Shown: positions 15,040 to 24,174, numbered from the stretch's first letter. The stretch is DNA of 54,932 bases from Betaproteobacteria bacterium (GCA_947457885.1 CANGXU010000005.1:1-54932); one strand, 5' to 3'. Made by a program: numbers and translations. Notes: a model not told the origin generated them from the letters alone.

Positions 15040-16799
15040 CGTGCGGTTGCCTCTGGGTTGGCCGGTATCACCGGCAGCAGGAGATAGGGGGATCGACCGG
15101 GCCCGGCATGCAGGGTCACCCGGCCGCCGAACACTTCGGGCGGACGATCGGTCGGGTCATCGTGCACGAAGGGCCCGCAGCCGCGCATCGGATGCTTCAT
15201 GTTGGACAGCGTCGCGGCCTCGCCTTCGTATTCGTAGTCGCGGCCGCGGATCGACAGGGCGATCCGGTAGCCCGCCGGCACGACGATCGAGGTCGGGATG
15301 ATCTCGATGTCGAGCTCCACCACCTCGCCCGGCACCAGCGGCTGGCGCTCGTCGTGCGCATGGTACGGCCGCCACGGCATGGACAGGACCGGATCGAGCT
15401 TGCGGTGGGACGCCCGCAGCCAGCCCTGGCCGACCGGTGTGTGCGGGTCGAGCGCGCCCTGGAACACCACTTCAGCCCCGCCCGGTGCAAACACGCGCAG
15501 CACCGCGAAGATATCCGCATCGGTGGTCGACGACGACACGAAGAGCTTCAGCGCGACCGGACCGGTGATCTCGGTCTGCGCATCGAGCGGCGGCGTGATG
15601 AAGGTCAGCCCATCGCCCATCGCCGCATACTCCACCGACTCGGTGGTGCCGGCCGGCTCGGTATCGAGGCGCCGCGCCGAGAGTGCGAGGTGCAGCGGCG
15701 TCCACTGCGTGCGCGCAAGCGGCCATTCGTTCTCGTCGCGGCGAACGAAACGTTCACCAGGGTGGCGCACGTTCAGCTGGACCTTCGGCTGCCGGCGCCA
15801 GCCGTTGTCTTCGCCCTTCAGGAAGTGGTCGAAGAAGCGCTTCTGCAGTCCGACCCCGTAGTCGGTGTAGAACGGTGCCCAGTGCGACCCGCCGTGCACC
15901 TCGAGCCACTTGTCGGCCGACGCAGCGCGCATGAAGCCTTCGAAGTTACCGCGCGGATGCAGCCCCTGCCCGCCCCAGTTCGCGCACGACAGCAGGGGAA
16001 CCCGCACCTTCGACAGGTCGGCGGAGCGCTCCTTGTACCAGTCATCGCACAGTGGCCGCCTGAGATACTCGCCCCACATGTCCTCGCGGTTGCGCACGAG
16101 TTCTTCTTCCGACAGCGTGACCGGTCCGCAGACCAGTTCCCCGGTCACGCGCGAGCGCGCGCCGCGTTCGCCCACGCCGTGCTGGACCGTCTTGACCTGC
16201 ATGTCCTGCCAGTTCTTGCGGAACGTGCAGGCGATGCCGCCGTGGCGCGCGCCGTCACGGTAGTTGTCGGCCCAACCTTCCCATACGCAGATCGCGGCCA
16301 GGTGTGGCGGCTGCGTCGCCGCTGCGCGCCACTGATTCGCGCCGTAGTACGAGATGCCGTTCAGCCCGACCTTGCCGCTGCACCACGGCTGGCCCGCGAT
16401 CCATTCGATGCAGTCGTGGAAATCCTTCTGCTCGCGCGCATTGTTGTGCGCCAGATAACCCGGTGACCGACCGGCGCCGCGCGAATCGAAGCGCACGACC
16501 GCGTAACCGTCGGGCACCCACTTCTCCGGATCGACGACTTCCCAGTTCTGGTAGCGATTGCTGGTTCCCGACACGGCGTCGGGGTTCTCGCGAGCCATGA
16601 TCTCCCAGGCGGTCTTGTACCCGTCCTGGAACGCAAGGCCCTTGCCATACGGGCCGTAGCTGGCCAGCGCCGGCCACCGTCCCTCGGCGACCGGCCGGAA
16701 GATGTCCGCGCGCAGAACCACGCCATCGTCCATCGTGACCGGCACGTCCCAGTCCACGCGCATACCGTCGCGGATCTCGCCGTGATGTTCATTGACCAT
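15036..16799 (-). CDS. CocE/NonD-type alpha/beta hydrolase (peptidase S15-like)
   Basis: 587 residues. The hydrolase domain has the nucleophile S150 in 'VGLNGISYYGANQW' and a likely catalytic H306 in 'VHGGSHWAPF'. The all-beta C-terminal domain of S15/CocE proteins follows ('VALKLFVSSSTTDADIFAVLRVFAPGG', then 'IPTSIVVPAGYRIALSIRGRDYEYEG'). The region that carries the catalytic Asp in CocE reads 'SCANWGGQGLHPRGNFEGF', without an obvious Asp. The start at 16799 is chosen for GGAGG six bases upstream. It lies directly upstream of the enolase-superfamily gene and may release that enzyme's substrate from an ester or amide. Confidence 0.87.
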   Translation of the reverse strand: MVNEHHGEIRDGMRVDWDVPVTMDDGVVLRADIFRPVAEGRWPALASYGPYGKGLAFQDGYKTAWEIMARENPDAVSGTSNRYQNWEVVDPEKWVPDGYAVVRFDSRGAGRSPGYLAHNNAREQKDFHDCIEWIAGQPWCSGKVGLNGISYYGANQWRAAATQPPHLAAICVWEGWADNYRDGARHGGIACTFRKNWQDMQVKTVQHGVGERGARSRVTGELVCGPVTLSEEELVRNREDMWGEYLRRPLCDDWYKERSADLSKVRVPLLSCANWGGQGLHPRGNFEGFMRAASADKWLEVHGGSHWAPFYTDYGVGLQKRFFDHFLKGEDNGWRRQPKVQLNVRHPGERFVRRDENEWPLARTQWTPLHLALSARRLDTEPAGTTESVEYAAMGDGLTFITPPLDAQTEITGPVALKLFVSSSTTDADIFAVLRVFAPGGAEVVFQGALDPHTPVGQGWLRASHRKLDPVLSMPWRPYHAHDERQPLVPGEVVELDIEIIPTSIVVPAGYRIALSIRGRDYEYEGEAATLSNMKHPMRGCGPFVHDDPTDRPPEVFGGRVTLHAGPGRSPYLLLPVIPANPEATAR

Positions 16800-16835
16800 C
16801 GATTGCCTCCGGATAACCTGCACGGGCACGGCGCA

Positions 16836-17843
16836 TCAATCGATGCGCGCCCCGGACTGCCTGACCACCGTCGCGTACTTCGAAAACTCTTCGCGCAGGT
16901 ATCGCCCGAACGCCTCGGGCGTACCGCCTGCGGGGTCGTGTCCGTGCGCCTCGAACTGGCTGCGCAACTCTGCCGACTGCACGACAGCCACCAGCACCTG
17001 GTTCAACCGGTCGACGATCGCCCGCGGCGTCTTCGTCGGCGCCAGCAGACCGAACCAGGTCGTCGATGCGTAGCCGGGCACGCCGGACTCGGCGATCGTC
17101 GGCACCTCGGGCAACTGCTGCGAACGCGCCGCACTCGAGATGCCGAGTACCCGCAGGCGACCGGCCTTGATGAACGGCGCGACCGGGGCGATCGAGTTGA
17201 ACATCATCGGTACCTGCCCCGCAAGGACGTCGGCGACCGCCTGCGGCGCGCCCTTGTACGGCACGTGCGAGAGGTCCACGCGCGCCATCGACTTGAACAG
17301 TTCCATCGCCAGGTGGTTAGCCGCGCCGTTTCCGGCAGAGGCATAGTCGAGCCGGCCCGGCTGGGCTCGCGCCAGCGCGAGCAGCTCACCGATCCCCCGG
17401 GCCTGCAGCGAAGGATGCGCGATCAGCAGGAACGGACCACTGGAGATAAGTCCGATCGGGGTGAAGTCGTTGATCGGGTCGTAGGACGCCTTCTTCTGCA
17501 GGTGGGGCAGGATCGCCAGCGGGCCGGGACTGCTCAGGAACAACGTGTAGCCGTCGGGCAGCGCCTTGGCCGCGACCTCCGCGCCGATCAGGCCACCGGC
17601 CCCGCCCCGGTTGTCGATGATCATCGGCTGTCCGAGCCGGGCCGCCATCGGCGTGACCACCAGCCGCGCCACGACATCCGGCGTACCGCCCGGCGGCACC
17701 GGAACGATCACCCGGATCGGTCGGTCGGGCCAGGCGGATTGCGCCTGCGCCACCGGGCACGCCAGCACGACAGCGGCCAGCGCTGCCGCGGCCCTCCGCG
17801 CAGGCCCGCCCGCTGCGGAAGCCCTGCCAAGGGGTTCGACCAT
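16836..17843 (-). CDS. TTT-type periplasmic solute receptor (TctC/Bug family)
   Basis: 335 residues from the ATG at 17843, which follows GGAGGAGAACG. The signal peptide runs through 'VVLACPVAQAQSAWPDRP'. Bug motifs: 'IRVIVPVPPGGTPDVVARLV', 'IDNRGGAGGLIGAEVAAKALPDGYTLFL', 'YDPINDFTPIGLI', 'LSHVPYKGAPQAVADVLAGQVPMMF' and 'LPEVPTIAESGVPGYASTTWFGLLAPTKTP'. It lies 36 bases upstream of the S15 hydrolase gene in the same direction. This minus-strand operon therefore reads receptor, hydrolase, enolase-superfamily enzyme, receptor, with a receptor at each end. Confidence 0.92.
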   Translation of the reverse strand: MVEPLGRASAAGGPARRAAAALAAVVLACPVAQAQSAWPDRPIRVIVPVPPGGTPDVVARLVVTPMAARLGQPMIIDNRGGAGGLIGAEVAAKALPDGYTLFLSSPGPLAILPHLQKKASYDPINDFTPIGLISSGPFLLIAHPSLQARGIGELLALARAQPGRLDYASAGNGAANHLAMELFKSMARVDLSHVPYKGAPQAVADVLAGQVPMMFNSIAPVAPFIKAGRLRVLGISSAARSQQLPEVPTIAESGVPGYASTTWFGLLAPTKTPRAIVDRLNQVLVAVVQSAELRSQFEAHGHDPAGGTPEAFGRYLREEFSKYATVVRQSGARID

Positions 17844-17978
17844 CGTTCTCCTCCGATCTCTGCGGTGCGGCCGTTGCATGGAGCCGGACACTGGCATGAT
17901 GCTAACCGATCGCAGCCACGGTACGCTGCCCCGCCGATCCCACGCCACAGATTCCCCGATTGCCATGGAGCCGTCCCG

Positions 17979-18773
17979 ATGAGCCAGCCCACCGCCGCAC
18001 CCGCCACCGTCCCCGCCAGTGAAACCCCAGGAACCGAACTGGCAGGCAAGGTCGCGCTGATCACCGGAGGCGCCCGCAATATCGGTGCATGCGTCTCCCT
18101 CGCGCTGGCTGCCGGCGGCGCAACGGTTGCGATCAACACCCGCGCGTCGCGCGCCGAGGCCGATGCGCTCGCCGACCGCATCGAGGCGGACGGCGGACGG
18201 GCTGCCGCATGGCTGGCCGACATCGGCGAGCGCGATGCGGTACGCGCGATGGTCGACGGCGTGCTCGCGCGTTTCGGGCGCATCGACATCCTGGTCCTGA
18301 ACGCTTCGGTACGCAATGAATGCGCATTCCTCGACCTGCCCTACGACGACTGGCGCCGGGTCATGACGACCACCCTCGACGGCGCGTTCCACTGCAGCCA
18401 GGCCTGCCTGCCGTCGATGATCGCCGGCGGCTCGGGCAGCATGGTCACGCTGGGCGGCCTGAATGCACTGTCGGGCGCCAAGCGCCGTATCCACGGGTCG
18501 GTCGCGAAGGGTGGTCTGGTCGCGTTCACGCGCGGCATCGCGCGCGAGTTCGCGGAACAGGGCGTGCGCGCGAACTGCGTCGTACCCGGGCAGGTGCTGA
18601 CCGAGCGGGCATCCCATCGCTCGCCGCGGGCCGATCCGAAGGGACTGATCCCCCTTGGCCGCGGCGGGCAGCCGGAGGAGATTGCAGCCACCGTGCGCTT
18701 CCTGTGCGGACCGGGCGCGAGTTTCATCACGGGCCAGACCATTCACGTGAACGGCGGGCAACTGATGACCTGA
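17979..18773 (+). CDS. SDR-family oxidoreductase (3-oxoacyl-ACP reductase-like)
   Basis: 264 residues. The cofactor motif is 'VALITGGARNIGACVSLALAAGG'; NxxS/YxxxK-type catalysis is altered. 'LVLNASVRNE' replaces the usual NNAG with LNAS. At the active-site position 'RIHGSVAKGGL' has H-G-S-V-A-K where the family has Y-x-x-x-K, so the catalytic tyrosine appears replaced by histidine while the lysine is kept. The C-terminus 'GASFITGQTIHVNGGQLMT' is typical. GGAG precedes the start by eight bases. It is divergent from the receptor gene. The loss of the tyrosine makes the usual reductase chemistry doubtful. Confidence 0.82.
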   Translation: MSQPTAAPATVPASETPGTELAGKVALITGGARNIGACVSLALAAGGATVAINTRASRAEADALADRIEADGGRAAAWLADIGERDAVRAMVDGVLARFGRIDILVLNASVRNECAFLDLPYDDWRRVMTTTLDGAFHCSQACLPSMIAGGSGSMVTLGGLNALSGAKRRIHGSVAKGGLVAFTRGIAREFAEQGVRANCVVPGQVLTERASHRSPRADPKGLIPLGRGGQPEEIAATVRFLCGPGASFITGQTIHVNGGQLMT

Positions 18774-18777
18774 AACG

Positions 18778-18822
18778 TGCTGCCTGCCAGGGCTGGAACG
18801 GGCCCGGTCGAGGCAGGCAGCA
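18778..18822. terminator. Convergent inverted repeat between the SDR and FKBP genes
   Basis: TGCTGCCTGCC at 18778-18788 pairs perfectly with GGCAGGCAGCA at 18812-18822, an 11-bp stem around a 23-base loop. It fills the 61-base gap between two convergent stop codons. No T-run follows on either strand, so termination strength is uncertain. Confidence 0.5.
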
Positions 18823-18834
18823 GCGTACGCCTTG

Positions 18835-19290
18835 CTACTTGACGCCGAGCAGTTCCACGTCGAAGACGAGGGTGGCGTTCGGCGGGATCACGCCGCCGGC
18901 GCCGCGCGCGCCGTAGCCCATCTCGGGCGGGATCACCAGCGTACGCTGGCCGCCGATCTTCATCCCGGCTACGCCCTGGTCCCAGCCGCGGATGACCTGC
19001 CCGGCGCCGAGGCCGAACGCGAACGGCGACTTGCGATCGACCGAACTGTCGAACTTGCGGCCCTTGTTGTCAATGGCCGCCGGATCGAACAGCCAGCCGG
19101 TGTAGTGGACCGTCACCTGCTTACCGGGCACCGCCTCGGCGCCGGTGCCCACCTTGCGGTCGGTGATCTTCAGGCCGGAGGCCGGGTTGCTCTGTGCTTC
19201 GCTCATCGGAATCATCATCCAGGGTGTGGTCAGGGCGACAACGGCCGCCAGGAGGGCTGCGCGGGGGATCCGCAGGATCGATCGTTTCAA
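18835..19290 (-). CDS. FKBP-type peptidyl-prolyl cis-trans isomerase, exported
   Basis: 151 residues: a signal-peptide-like N-terminus ('[24 protein letters not shown]') followed by one FKBP domain from about residue 40. Core features: '[11 protein letters not shown]', '[49 protein letters not shown]' and '[17 protein letters not shown]', with the substrate-pocket residues intact. The start codon is TTG at 19290, supported by GGAG eight bases upstream and by the signal peptide; the next ATG falls inside the hydrophobic stretch. It probably assists folding of periplasmic proteins. It is transcribed alone, convergent with the SDR gene. Confidence 0.93.
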   Translation of the reverse strand: MKRSILRIPRAALLAAVVALTTPWMMIPMSEAQSNPASGLKITDRKVGTGAEAVPGKQVTVHYTGWLFDPAAIDNKGRKFDSSVDRKSPFAFGLGAGQVIRGWDQGVAGMKIGGQRTLVIPPEMGYGARGAGGVIPPNATLVFDVELLGVK

Positions 19291-19411
19291 GGGGTCTGCT
19301 CCGTCGACTGGGTAAGGTGTACCGCGGCGCCGATGCTAACCGAAGCCCCGGCGTGCTGCGTTGCCGTGCCGCGCGTCCGGTGATGCCGCACGCGCCTGCC
19401 CGGCCGTTCGC

Positions 19412-20458
19412 TCAGTCCACCACCAGCGCCACACGGCCGACCAGCCGGTTGTCGCGGATCAACTGGTGCACCGCCTCCGCCTGATCGAGGGGGAAGGTAC
19501 GCTCGACGATCGCACGCACCTTCTTCTGACGCAGCAGTTCCAGCGTCTGGGCGATCTCGGTCGCGGTCACGTAGCGCGAGCCGCGTACCTCGATACCCTT
19601 GCGCACCACCACCGTCGCATCGAGCGTGAACTTGCTCGAATCGCCGAACACGGCCGGCGGCCTCACGCCGACGATCACCAGCCGGCCGCCCGGCGCCAGC
19701 GCGGTGACCGACGCCTCCAGCGTCTCTTTCGCGCCCACCACGTCGATCACCGAATCGACCCCGCGCCCCCCGGTCAGTGCCGCAACCTGTTTCGCAATGT
19801 CACCGCGCGAACCGTCGATCAGGTCGTCGGCACCGGCGGCCTGTGCGCCAGCCAGTTTCGTCTCGCCGATCTCGACGGCGATCACCCGGGCACCCGATGC
19901 CTTCGCCACCTGCACCACGTGAATGCCGACACCGCCACCGGCACCGAACACCAGCACGTTGTCGCCGGGCTGTACCTGCGCCTCCTTCGTGCAGGCATGG
20001 AAGGGCGTGGCGATCGCATCGGCTGCCACCGCCGCATCGATGTCACTGACGCCATCGGGGATCGGCACGAAGTTGCGTGCCGGCAGCACCATGTATTCGG
20101 CATAGCCGCCATCGCACGCCATGCCGACATAACCCTTGAACGCGGTGCACAGCGTCTCGCGCCCGGCACGGCAGTAGCGGCACTGGCCGCAGGTCAGGTA
20201 GAAATGATTGGTCACCCGCTGGCCGATCGTGAAGCCGGACACCTCGGAGCCGAGCGCAACGATCTCGCCGGCGACCTCATGCCCGGGAATGCGCGGGTAG
20301 GCCGTGACCTGGCCAGGGTTGGCGATCATGTGGACCACCGTCAGGCCGACGCCGATCGCCTTCACCCGGATCTTCACGTCGTTGGGCCCGACTACGGGCT
20401 CCGGAACGTCTTCGAGCACGAGCGGTCGCCCGATCGCGTGCAGCACCATCGCTTTCAT
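19412..20458 (-). CDS. Zinc-type medium-chain alcohol dehydrogenase with an altered catalytic zinc site
   Basis: 348 residues of the MDR superfamily. 'GHEVAGEIVALGSEVSGFTIGQRV' and the structural-zinc cysteines C90, C93, C96 and C104 are all present, and the Rossmann motif is 'VFGAGGGVGIHVVQVAKASGARV'. The first catalytic zinc ligand is missing: where the family has a cysteine in 'GxCxTD', this protein has G38 ('AIGVGLTVVHMI'), while H60-E61 is kept. The enzyme may bind zinc differently or act as a zinc-free reductase. It follows the bicupin gene by 39 bases on the same strand, so the two probably form an operon. Confidence 0.88.
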   Translation of the reverse strand: MKAMVLHAIGRPLVLEDVPEPVVGPNDVKIRVKAIGVGLTVVHMIANPGQVTAYPRIPGHEVAGEIVALGSEVSGFTIGQRVTNHFYLTCGQCRYCRAGRETLCTAFKGYVGMACDGGYAEYMVLPARNFVPIPDGVSDIDAAVAADAIATPFHACTKEAQVQPGDNVLVFGAGGGVGIHVVQVAKASGARVIAVEIGETKLAGAQAAGADDLIDGSRGDIAKQVAALTGGRGVDSVIDVVGAKETLEASVTALAPGGRLVIVGVRPPAVFGDSSKFTLDATVVVRKGIEVRGSRYVTATEIAQTLELLRQKKVRAIVERTFPLDQAEAVHQLIRDNRLVGRVALVVD

Positions 20459-20497
20459 TCATTCACTCCATCGCAATTGCAGCCCCGGGAACAGGCC

Positions 20498-21346
20498 TCA
20501 GACATCGACATGGCTGTCACGGTCGGCAGAACTGTGCGAGCGGATCTCGCGCACCGGCGGCTGGCCGCCGATGTCGCGGCCGGTGGCCAGCCATGTGCAC
20601 ACGCTAGCCCCCGGTGCCCACACGGTCTTGTACGCACCGGGTGCGAAAAACTCGACGAACACCATGTCCTCGCCGCCGTCGCTGATGAAGAAGTGGCGCT
20701 CGTGGTCGGCGAACCACACCACGTCGCCGGCCTGCACCGGGAACGGCTCTTCGTTCGCGTGCGCGATGCCGTGCCCCTTCAGCATGTACATGAAGTGCTC
20801 GGCTCCCTCGTGGTGGTGGTTGGCCGCGCTGGTGCCGGGCGGATAGATGATCATCTCGCCCTTGATCGCGGTGGTACCGAACAGCTTGGGCGTGACCAGG
20901 TAGATGCGCTTGCGCGCATCGTGCTCGGAGTCGAGCACCGGCTCGCGCCGCCAGTCGATCACGCGCAGCGGCGGTGGTTCGCTGCACAGCTTCGGATCGA
21001 GGTCGGCCGCAGTCGGCACCTCGGCGAACAGCACCTGCGCGCCCCCGCTGCTGGCCAGCGTGCCGCGGAAACCGGGCGGCAGGAAAGCCACGTGGGAGTC
21101 GCCTAGCGCGATGCCCGCGGCGCTGCCAGCGGCGTCTGTCAGCGTTGCCGTGCCGCCCAGCATCTGGAACCAGCCCACGCTGCGCGGCCCGATCTCGACC
21201 GGAGCGACCGAGCTTGCGCCCAGCGCCAGGCGGTCGAGCAGGATGCGCGTACCCTCGACACGCTGTCCGGTGAGCAGCCGCTGCCGCAGCACGCCGGCGC
21301 CGAAGGGCTCGCCGTCGACGCTGGATTCATTGAACGTGATGGCCAT
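20498..21346 (-). CDS. Bicupin domain protein
   Basis: 282 residues with two cupin folds. The N-terminal cupin (about residues 20-130) has degenerate metal ligands. The C-terminal cupin has 'IIYPPGTSAANHHHEGAEHFMYMLKGHG', giving H-x-H/E/H ligands, and a second motif 'GDVVWFADHERHFF'. The layout resembles (S)-ureidoglycine aminohydrolase-type and dioxygenase-like bicupins, but the substrate is not clear. Two ATGs lie six bases apart; 21346 was chosen because the AGGAGGAGG motif sits too close to the first. Upstream of the alcohol dehydrogenase gene, so probably the same pathway. Confidence 0.82.
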   Translation of the reverse strand: MAITFNESSVDGEPFGAGVLRQRLLTGQRVEGTRILLDRLALGASSVAPVEIGPRSVGWFQMLGGTATLTDAAGSAAGIALGDSHVAFLPPGFRGTLASSGGAQVLFAEVPTAADLDPKLCSEPPPLRVIDWRREPVLDSEHDARKRIYLVTPKLFGTTAIKGEMIIYPPGTSAANHHHEGAEHFMYMLKGHGIAHANEEPFPVQAGDVVWFADHERHFFISDGGEDMVFVEFFAPGAYKTVWAPGASVCTWLATGRDIGGQPPVREIRSHSSADRDSHVDV

Positions 21347-21587
21347 CGTCATCCTCCTCCTGGCGCGCCATTGCGCCGCTGCGCGCACTCTATTCGCGCG
21401 CCGCCACGGATGCAAATCAGCGCACGGTGGCGCCTGGCGAAAGGCCCGCGCAAGGTGTCGACAATCCCACTAAACTTCACGCCTGCACCCGGACCATGGC
21501 AATCCGCCTCCGGGTAGACATTTCCCAGCACTGCCGCCACCGGACCACCCCGGCCGCGCGGCGGAAGCCGGGCTCACGGAGGATCGA

Positions 21588-22592
21588 TTGAACCACCCCA
21601 TGCAGAAATCGCTTCGCGCAGCGCTCGGCTGCGCCGTGTTCGCCGGTGCAGTGTTCCCGGTCGCCGCCCTCGCCCAGCCAACCGAGGGCGGTGCATACCC
21701 GACGCGACCGGTCCGCCTGGTCGTCCCCTTTCCGCCCGGCAGCGCCAGCGATTTCCTCGGGCGCCAGCTGGGCGCGCTGCTCGGCGAGGGCTACAAGCAG
21801 CAGGTCGTGATCGACAACCGACCGGGTGCCGGCGGGCTGATCGGCAGCCAGTTGATCGTCGCCGGTGCGCCGGACGGACACACGCTCGGCCTGGTCGGTG
21901 CCCCGCACTTCGTCGGCGTGCTGATGCAGCCCAAACCGTCCTATCGCCCGATCGAAGACGTGGCGATGATCTCGCAGGTCGCGACCATCCCGAACCTGCT
22001 CAGCGTCGCGCCGAACCTGCCGGTCAAATCCGTGCAGGAACTGATCACCTATGCGCGGGCCCGGCCGGGTGAGCTGAACTATGCGTCGCTCGGCGTCGGC
22101 TCGTTCGCCCACACCGCAGGCGAGATCTTCCGCAGCGCGGCCGGCATCAAGGTCGTGCACGTGCCATTCAAGTCGATCGCCGACGTCAACGCCGAGCTGC
22201 AGGCCGGGCGTATCCACTTCCTGATCTTCACTGCGCCATCGAGCCAGGCGCTGATCGGCGAAGGCCGCGGCCGTCCCCTGGCGGTGACTACCGCGAAGCG
22301 CAACCCTGCCTTCCCCGATCTGCCGACACTGGCCGAGGCCGGCCTGCCGGCTGCGACCAACGACGCATGGTTCGGGGTGATCGCTCCGGCCGCACTGCCG
22401 CGGCCGCTCGCCGCACGCATCTATGCCGACATCAACCGCGTGCTGCGCTCGCCCGAGGCGAAGGAACGGTTCGCGCGCCAGGGTGCCGATCCGACGTTCG
22501 AATCGACGCAACAGAGCTTCCTCGCGATGATGAAATCCGAATATGCGCGCTATGCGAAGCTGGTGAAGGAATTCGGGGTACAGCCGCAGTAG
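21588..22592 (+). CDS. TTT-type periplasmic solute receptor (TctC/Bug family), TTG start
   Basis: 334 residues with a probable TTG start at 21588 that lies five bases after GGAGG. The first ATG (21600) is 17 bases away from that motif. The signal peptide is 'LGCAVFAGAVFPVAALAQPTEGGAYPTRP'. Bug motifs: 'VRLVVPFPPGSASDFLGRQLGALLGE', 'VIDNRPGAGGLIGSQLIVAGAPDGHTLGLVG', 'VHVPFKSIADVNAELQAG' and 'FPDLPTLAEAGLPAATNDAWFGVIAP'. It is divergent from the bicupin operon and convergent with the GabD-like gene, and could serve either. No membrane components are nearby. Confidence 0.91.
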   Translation: MNHPMQKSLRAALGCAVFAGAVFPVAALAQPTEGGAYPTRPVRLVVPFPPGSASDFLGRQLGALLGEGYKQQVVIDNRPGAGGLIGSQLIVAGAPDGHTLGLVGAPHFVGVLMQPKPSYRPIEDVAMISQVATIPNLLSVAPNLPVKSVQELITYARARPGELNYASLGVGSFAHTAGEIFRSAAGIKVVHVPFKSIADVNAELQAGRIHFLIFTAPSSQALIGEGRGRPLAVTTAKRNPAFPDLPTLAEAGLPAATNDAWFGVIAPAALPRPLAARIYADINRVLRSPEAKERFARQGADPTFESTQQSFLAMMKSEYARYAKLVKEFGVQPQ

Positions 22593-22614
22593 CCGCAACC
22601 CCGGAACCGACGAA

Positions 22615-22639
22615 AAAGGCCCGGCAATGCCGGGCCTTT
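22615..22639. terminator. Bidirectional intrinsic terminator
   Basis: AAAGGCCCGGC at 22615-22625 and its exact complement GCCGGGCCTTT at 22629-22639 form an 11-bp stem with a three-base loop. The stem is flanked by A-rich sequence on the left and TTTCTTC on the right, so it should stop transcription from both convergent genes. This is the clearest intrinsic terminator in the window. Confidence 0.85.
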
Positions 22640-22676
22640 CTTCATCCGGGCAGGCGCTGGCGGCTGCCCGGGGGGG

Positions 22677-24131
22677 TCAGATACCGCCGAACAGCATGTA
22701 CTTCACTTCCATGAACTCGTCGAGGCCGTACTTCGAACCTTCGCGGCCCAGGCCCGACTGCTTGACGCCACCGAACGGCGCGATCTCGTTCGAGATGATG
22801 CCGGCGTTGATGCCGACCATGCCCGACTCGATCGCCTCGCCGACGCGGAAGCAGCGGCCGACATCACGGCTGTAGAAATAGGCAGCCAGCCCGAACTCGG
22901 TCGCGTTGGCGAGACGGATCGCCTCTTCCTCTGTCTTGAACTTGAACAGCGGCGCGACCGGCCCGAAGGTCTCCTCGATGGTGACCTTCATGTCGGTGGT
23001 CACGTCGGTGAGGATGGTCGGCTCGTAGAAGGTGCCACCGAGCGCGTGGCGCTTGCCGCCGGTCAGGACCTTGGCGCCCTTCGCGACTGCATCGGCGACA
23101 TGCTCCTCGACCTTCTCGAGGCCGGCCTTGTCGATCAGCGGCCCCTGAGTGATATCGCCGCCCAGGCCATTGCCGACCTTCAGCGTGTCGACCTTAGCCT
23201 TCAGTTTCTGCGCGAACGCCTCGTACACGCCTTCCTGCACCAGGATGCGGTTGGCGCAGACGCAGGTCTGGCCGGTGTTGCGGTACTTCGACGCGAGCGC
23301 CCCTTCTGCCGCGGCGTCGAGGTCAGCATCGTCGAACACGAGGAACGGCGCATTGCCGCCCAATTCGAGCGAGAGCTTCTTGATCGTCGGAGCGCACTGC
23401 TCCATCAGCACCCGGCCGATCTCGGTCGAGCCGGTGAAGGTCACCTTGCGCACGATCGGGTTGGCGCACATCTCGCCGCCAATGGCGGCCGCCGAGCCGG
23501 TGATCACGCTGAAGATGCCCTTCGGGATACCCGCGCGCTCGGCCAGTACGGCCAGCGCCAGCGCCGAGAACGGGGTCTGGCTGGCGGGCTTGAGCACCAT
23601 CGGGCAGCCAGCGGCAAACGCCGGGCCGGCCTTGCGGGTGATCATCGCATTGGGGAAATTCCACGGCGTGATCGCCGCGCAGACGCCGATAGGCTGCTTG
23701 GTGACGACGATGCGCTTGTCGGCCTGGTGCTGGGGGATCACGTCGCCATAGGCGCGCTTGGCTTCCTCGGCGAACCATTCGATGAAGGATGCACCGTACA
23801 TCACTTCGGTGCGCGACTCGGTGATCGGCTTGCCCTGCTCCGAAGTCATCAGCACCGCGAGGTCTTCCTGGTTGGCGACGATCAGGTCGAACCACTTGCG
23901 CAGGATCGCGGAGCGCTCCTTGGCGAGCTTCGAGCGCCAGGCCGGCCACGCGGCATCGGCGGCCTCGATCGCCATGCGCGTCTCTTCGGCCCCCATCTTC
24001 GGTACCGTGCCAAGCACCGAGCCATCGGCCGGGTTGCGGACTGTGATCGTTTCGCCAGACCGTGCATCGACCCATTCACCATTCAGGAAGCACTGCTGGC
24101 GGAACAGGCCGGGATCTTTCAACTCGAGCAT
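22677..24131 (-). CDS. gabD: NAD(P)-dependent succinate-semialdehyde dehydrogenase-like enzyme
   Basis: 484 residues, matching the 482 of Escherichia coli GabD. Features: 'FLNGEWVDARSGETITVRNPADGSVLGTVPKMG', 'ITPWNFPNAMITRKAGPAFAAGCPMVLKPA', catalytic E256 in 'KLSLELGGNAP' and catalytic C290 in 'NTGQTCVCANR' (the usual spacing of 34), and 'TEEEAIRLANATEFGLAAYFYSRDVGR'. GabD oxidises succinate semialdehyde to succinate. The ATG at 24131 is preferred over 24146 because GGAG precedes it at six bases. It follows an SDR gene by 43 bases on the same strand. Glutarate-semialdehyde dehydrogenase is a close alternative. Confidence 0.88.
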   Translation of the reverse strand: MLELKDPGLFRQQCFLNGEWVDARSGETITVRNPADGSVLGTVPKMGAEETRMAIEAADAAWPAWRSKLAKERSAILRKWFDLIVANQEDLAVLMTSEQGKPITESRTEVMYGASFIEWFAEEAKRAYGDVIPQHQADKRIVVTKQPIGVCAAITPWNFPNAMITRKAGPAFAAGCPMVLKPASQTPFSALALAVLAERAGIPKGIFSVITGSAAAIGGEMCANPIVRKVTFTGSTEIGRVLMEQCAPTIKKLSLELGGNAPFLVFDDADLDAAAEGALASKYRNTGQTCVCANRILVQEGVYEAFAQKLKAKVDTLKVGNGLGGDITQGPLIDKAGLEKVEEHVADAVAKGAKVLTGGKRHALGGTFYEPTILTDVTTDMKVTIEETFGPVAPLFKFKTEEEAIRLANATEFGLAAYFYSRDVGRCFRVGEAIESGMVGINAGIISNEIAPFGGVKQSGLGREGSKYGLDEFMEVKYMLFGGI

Positions 24132-24174
24132 GTCGCTCTCCTTCATGTTGCGTAGTTTTCTCGGGGGACGCGGC

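Noticed and set aside
19361..21106. 581-codon plus-strand frame opposite the alcohol dehydrogenase and bicupin genes
   Set aside because: The product is His/Arg/Asp-rich and has no domain, while the opposite strand encodes two recognisable enzymes.
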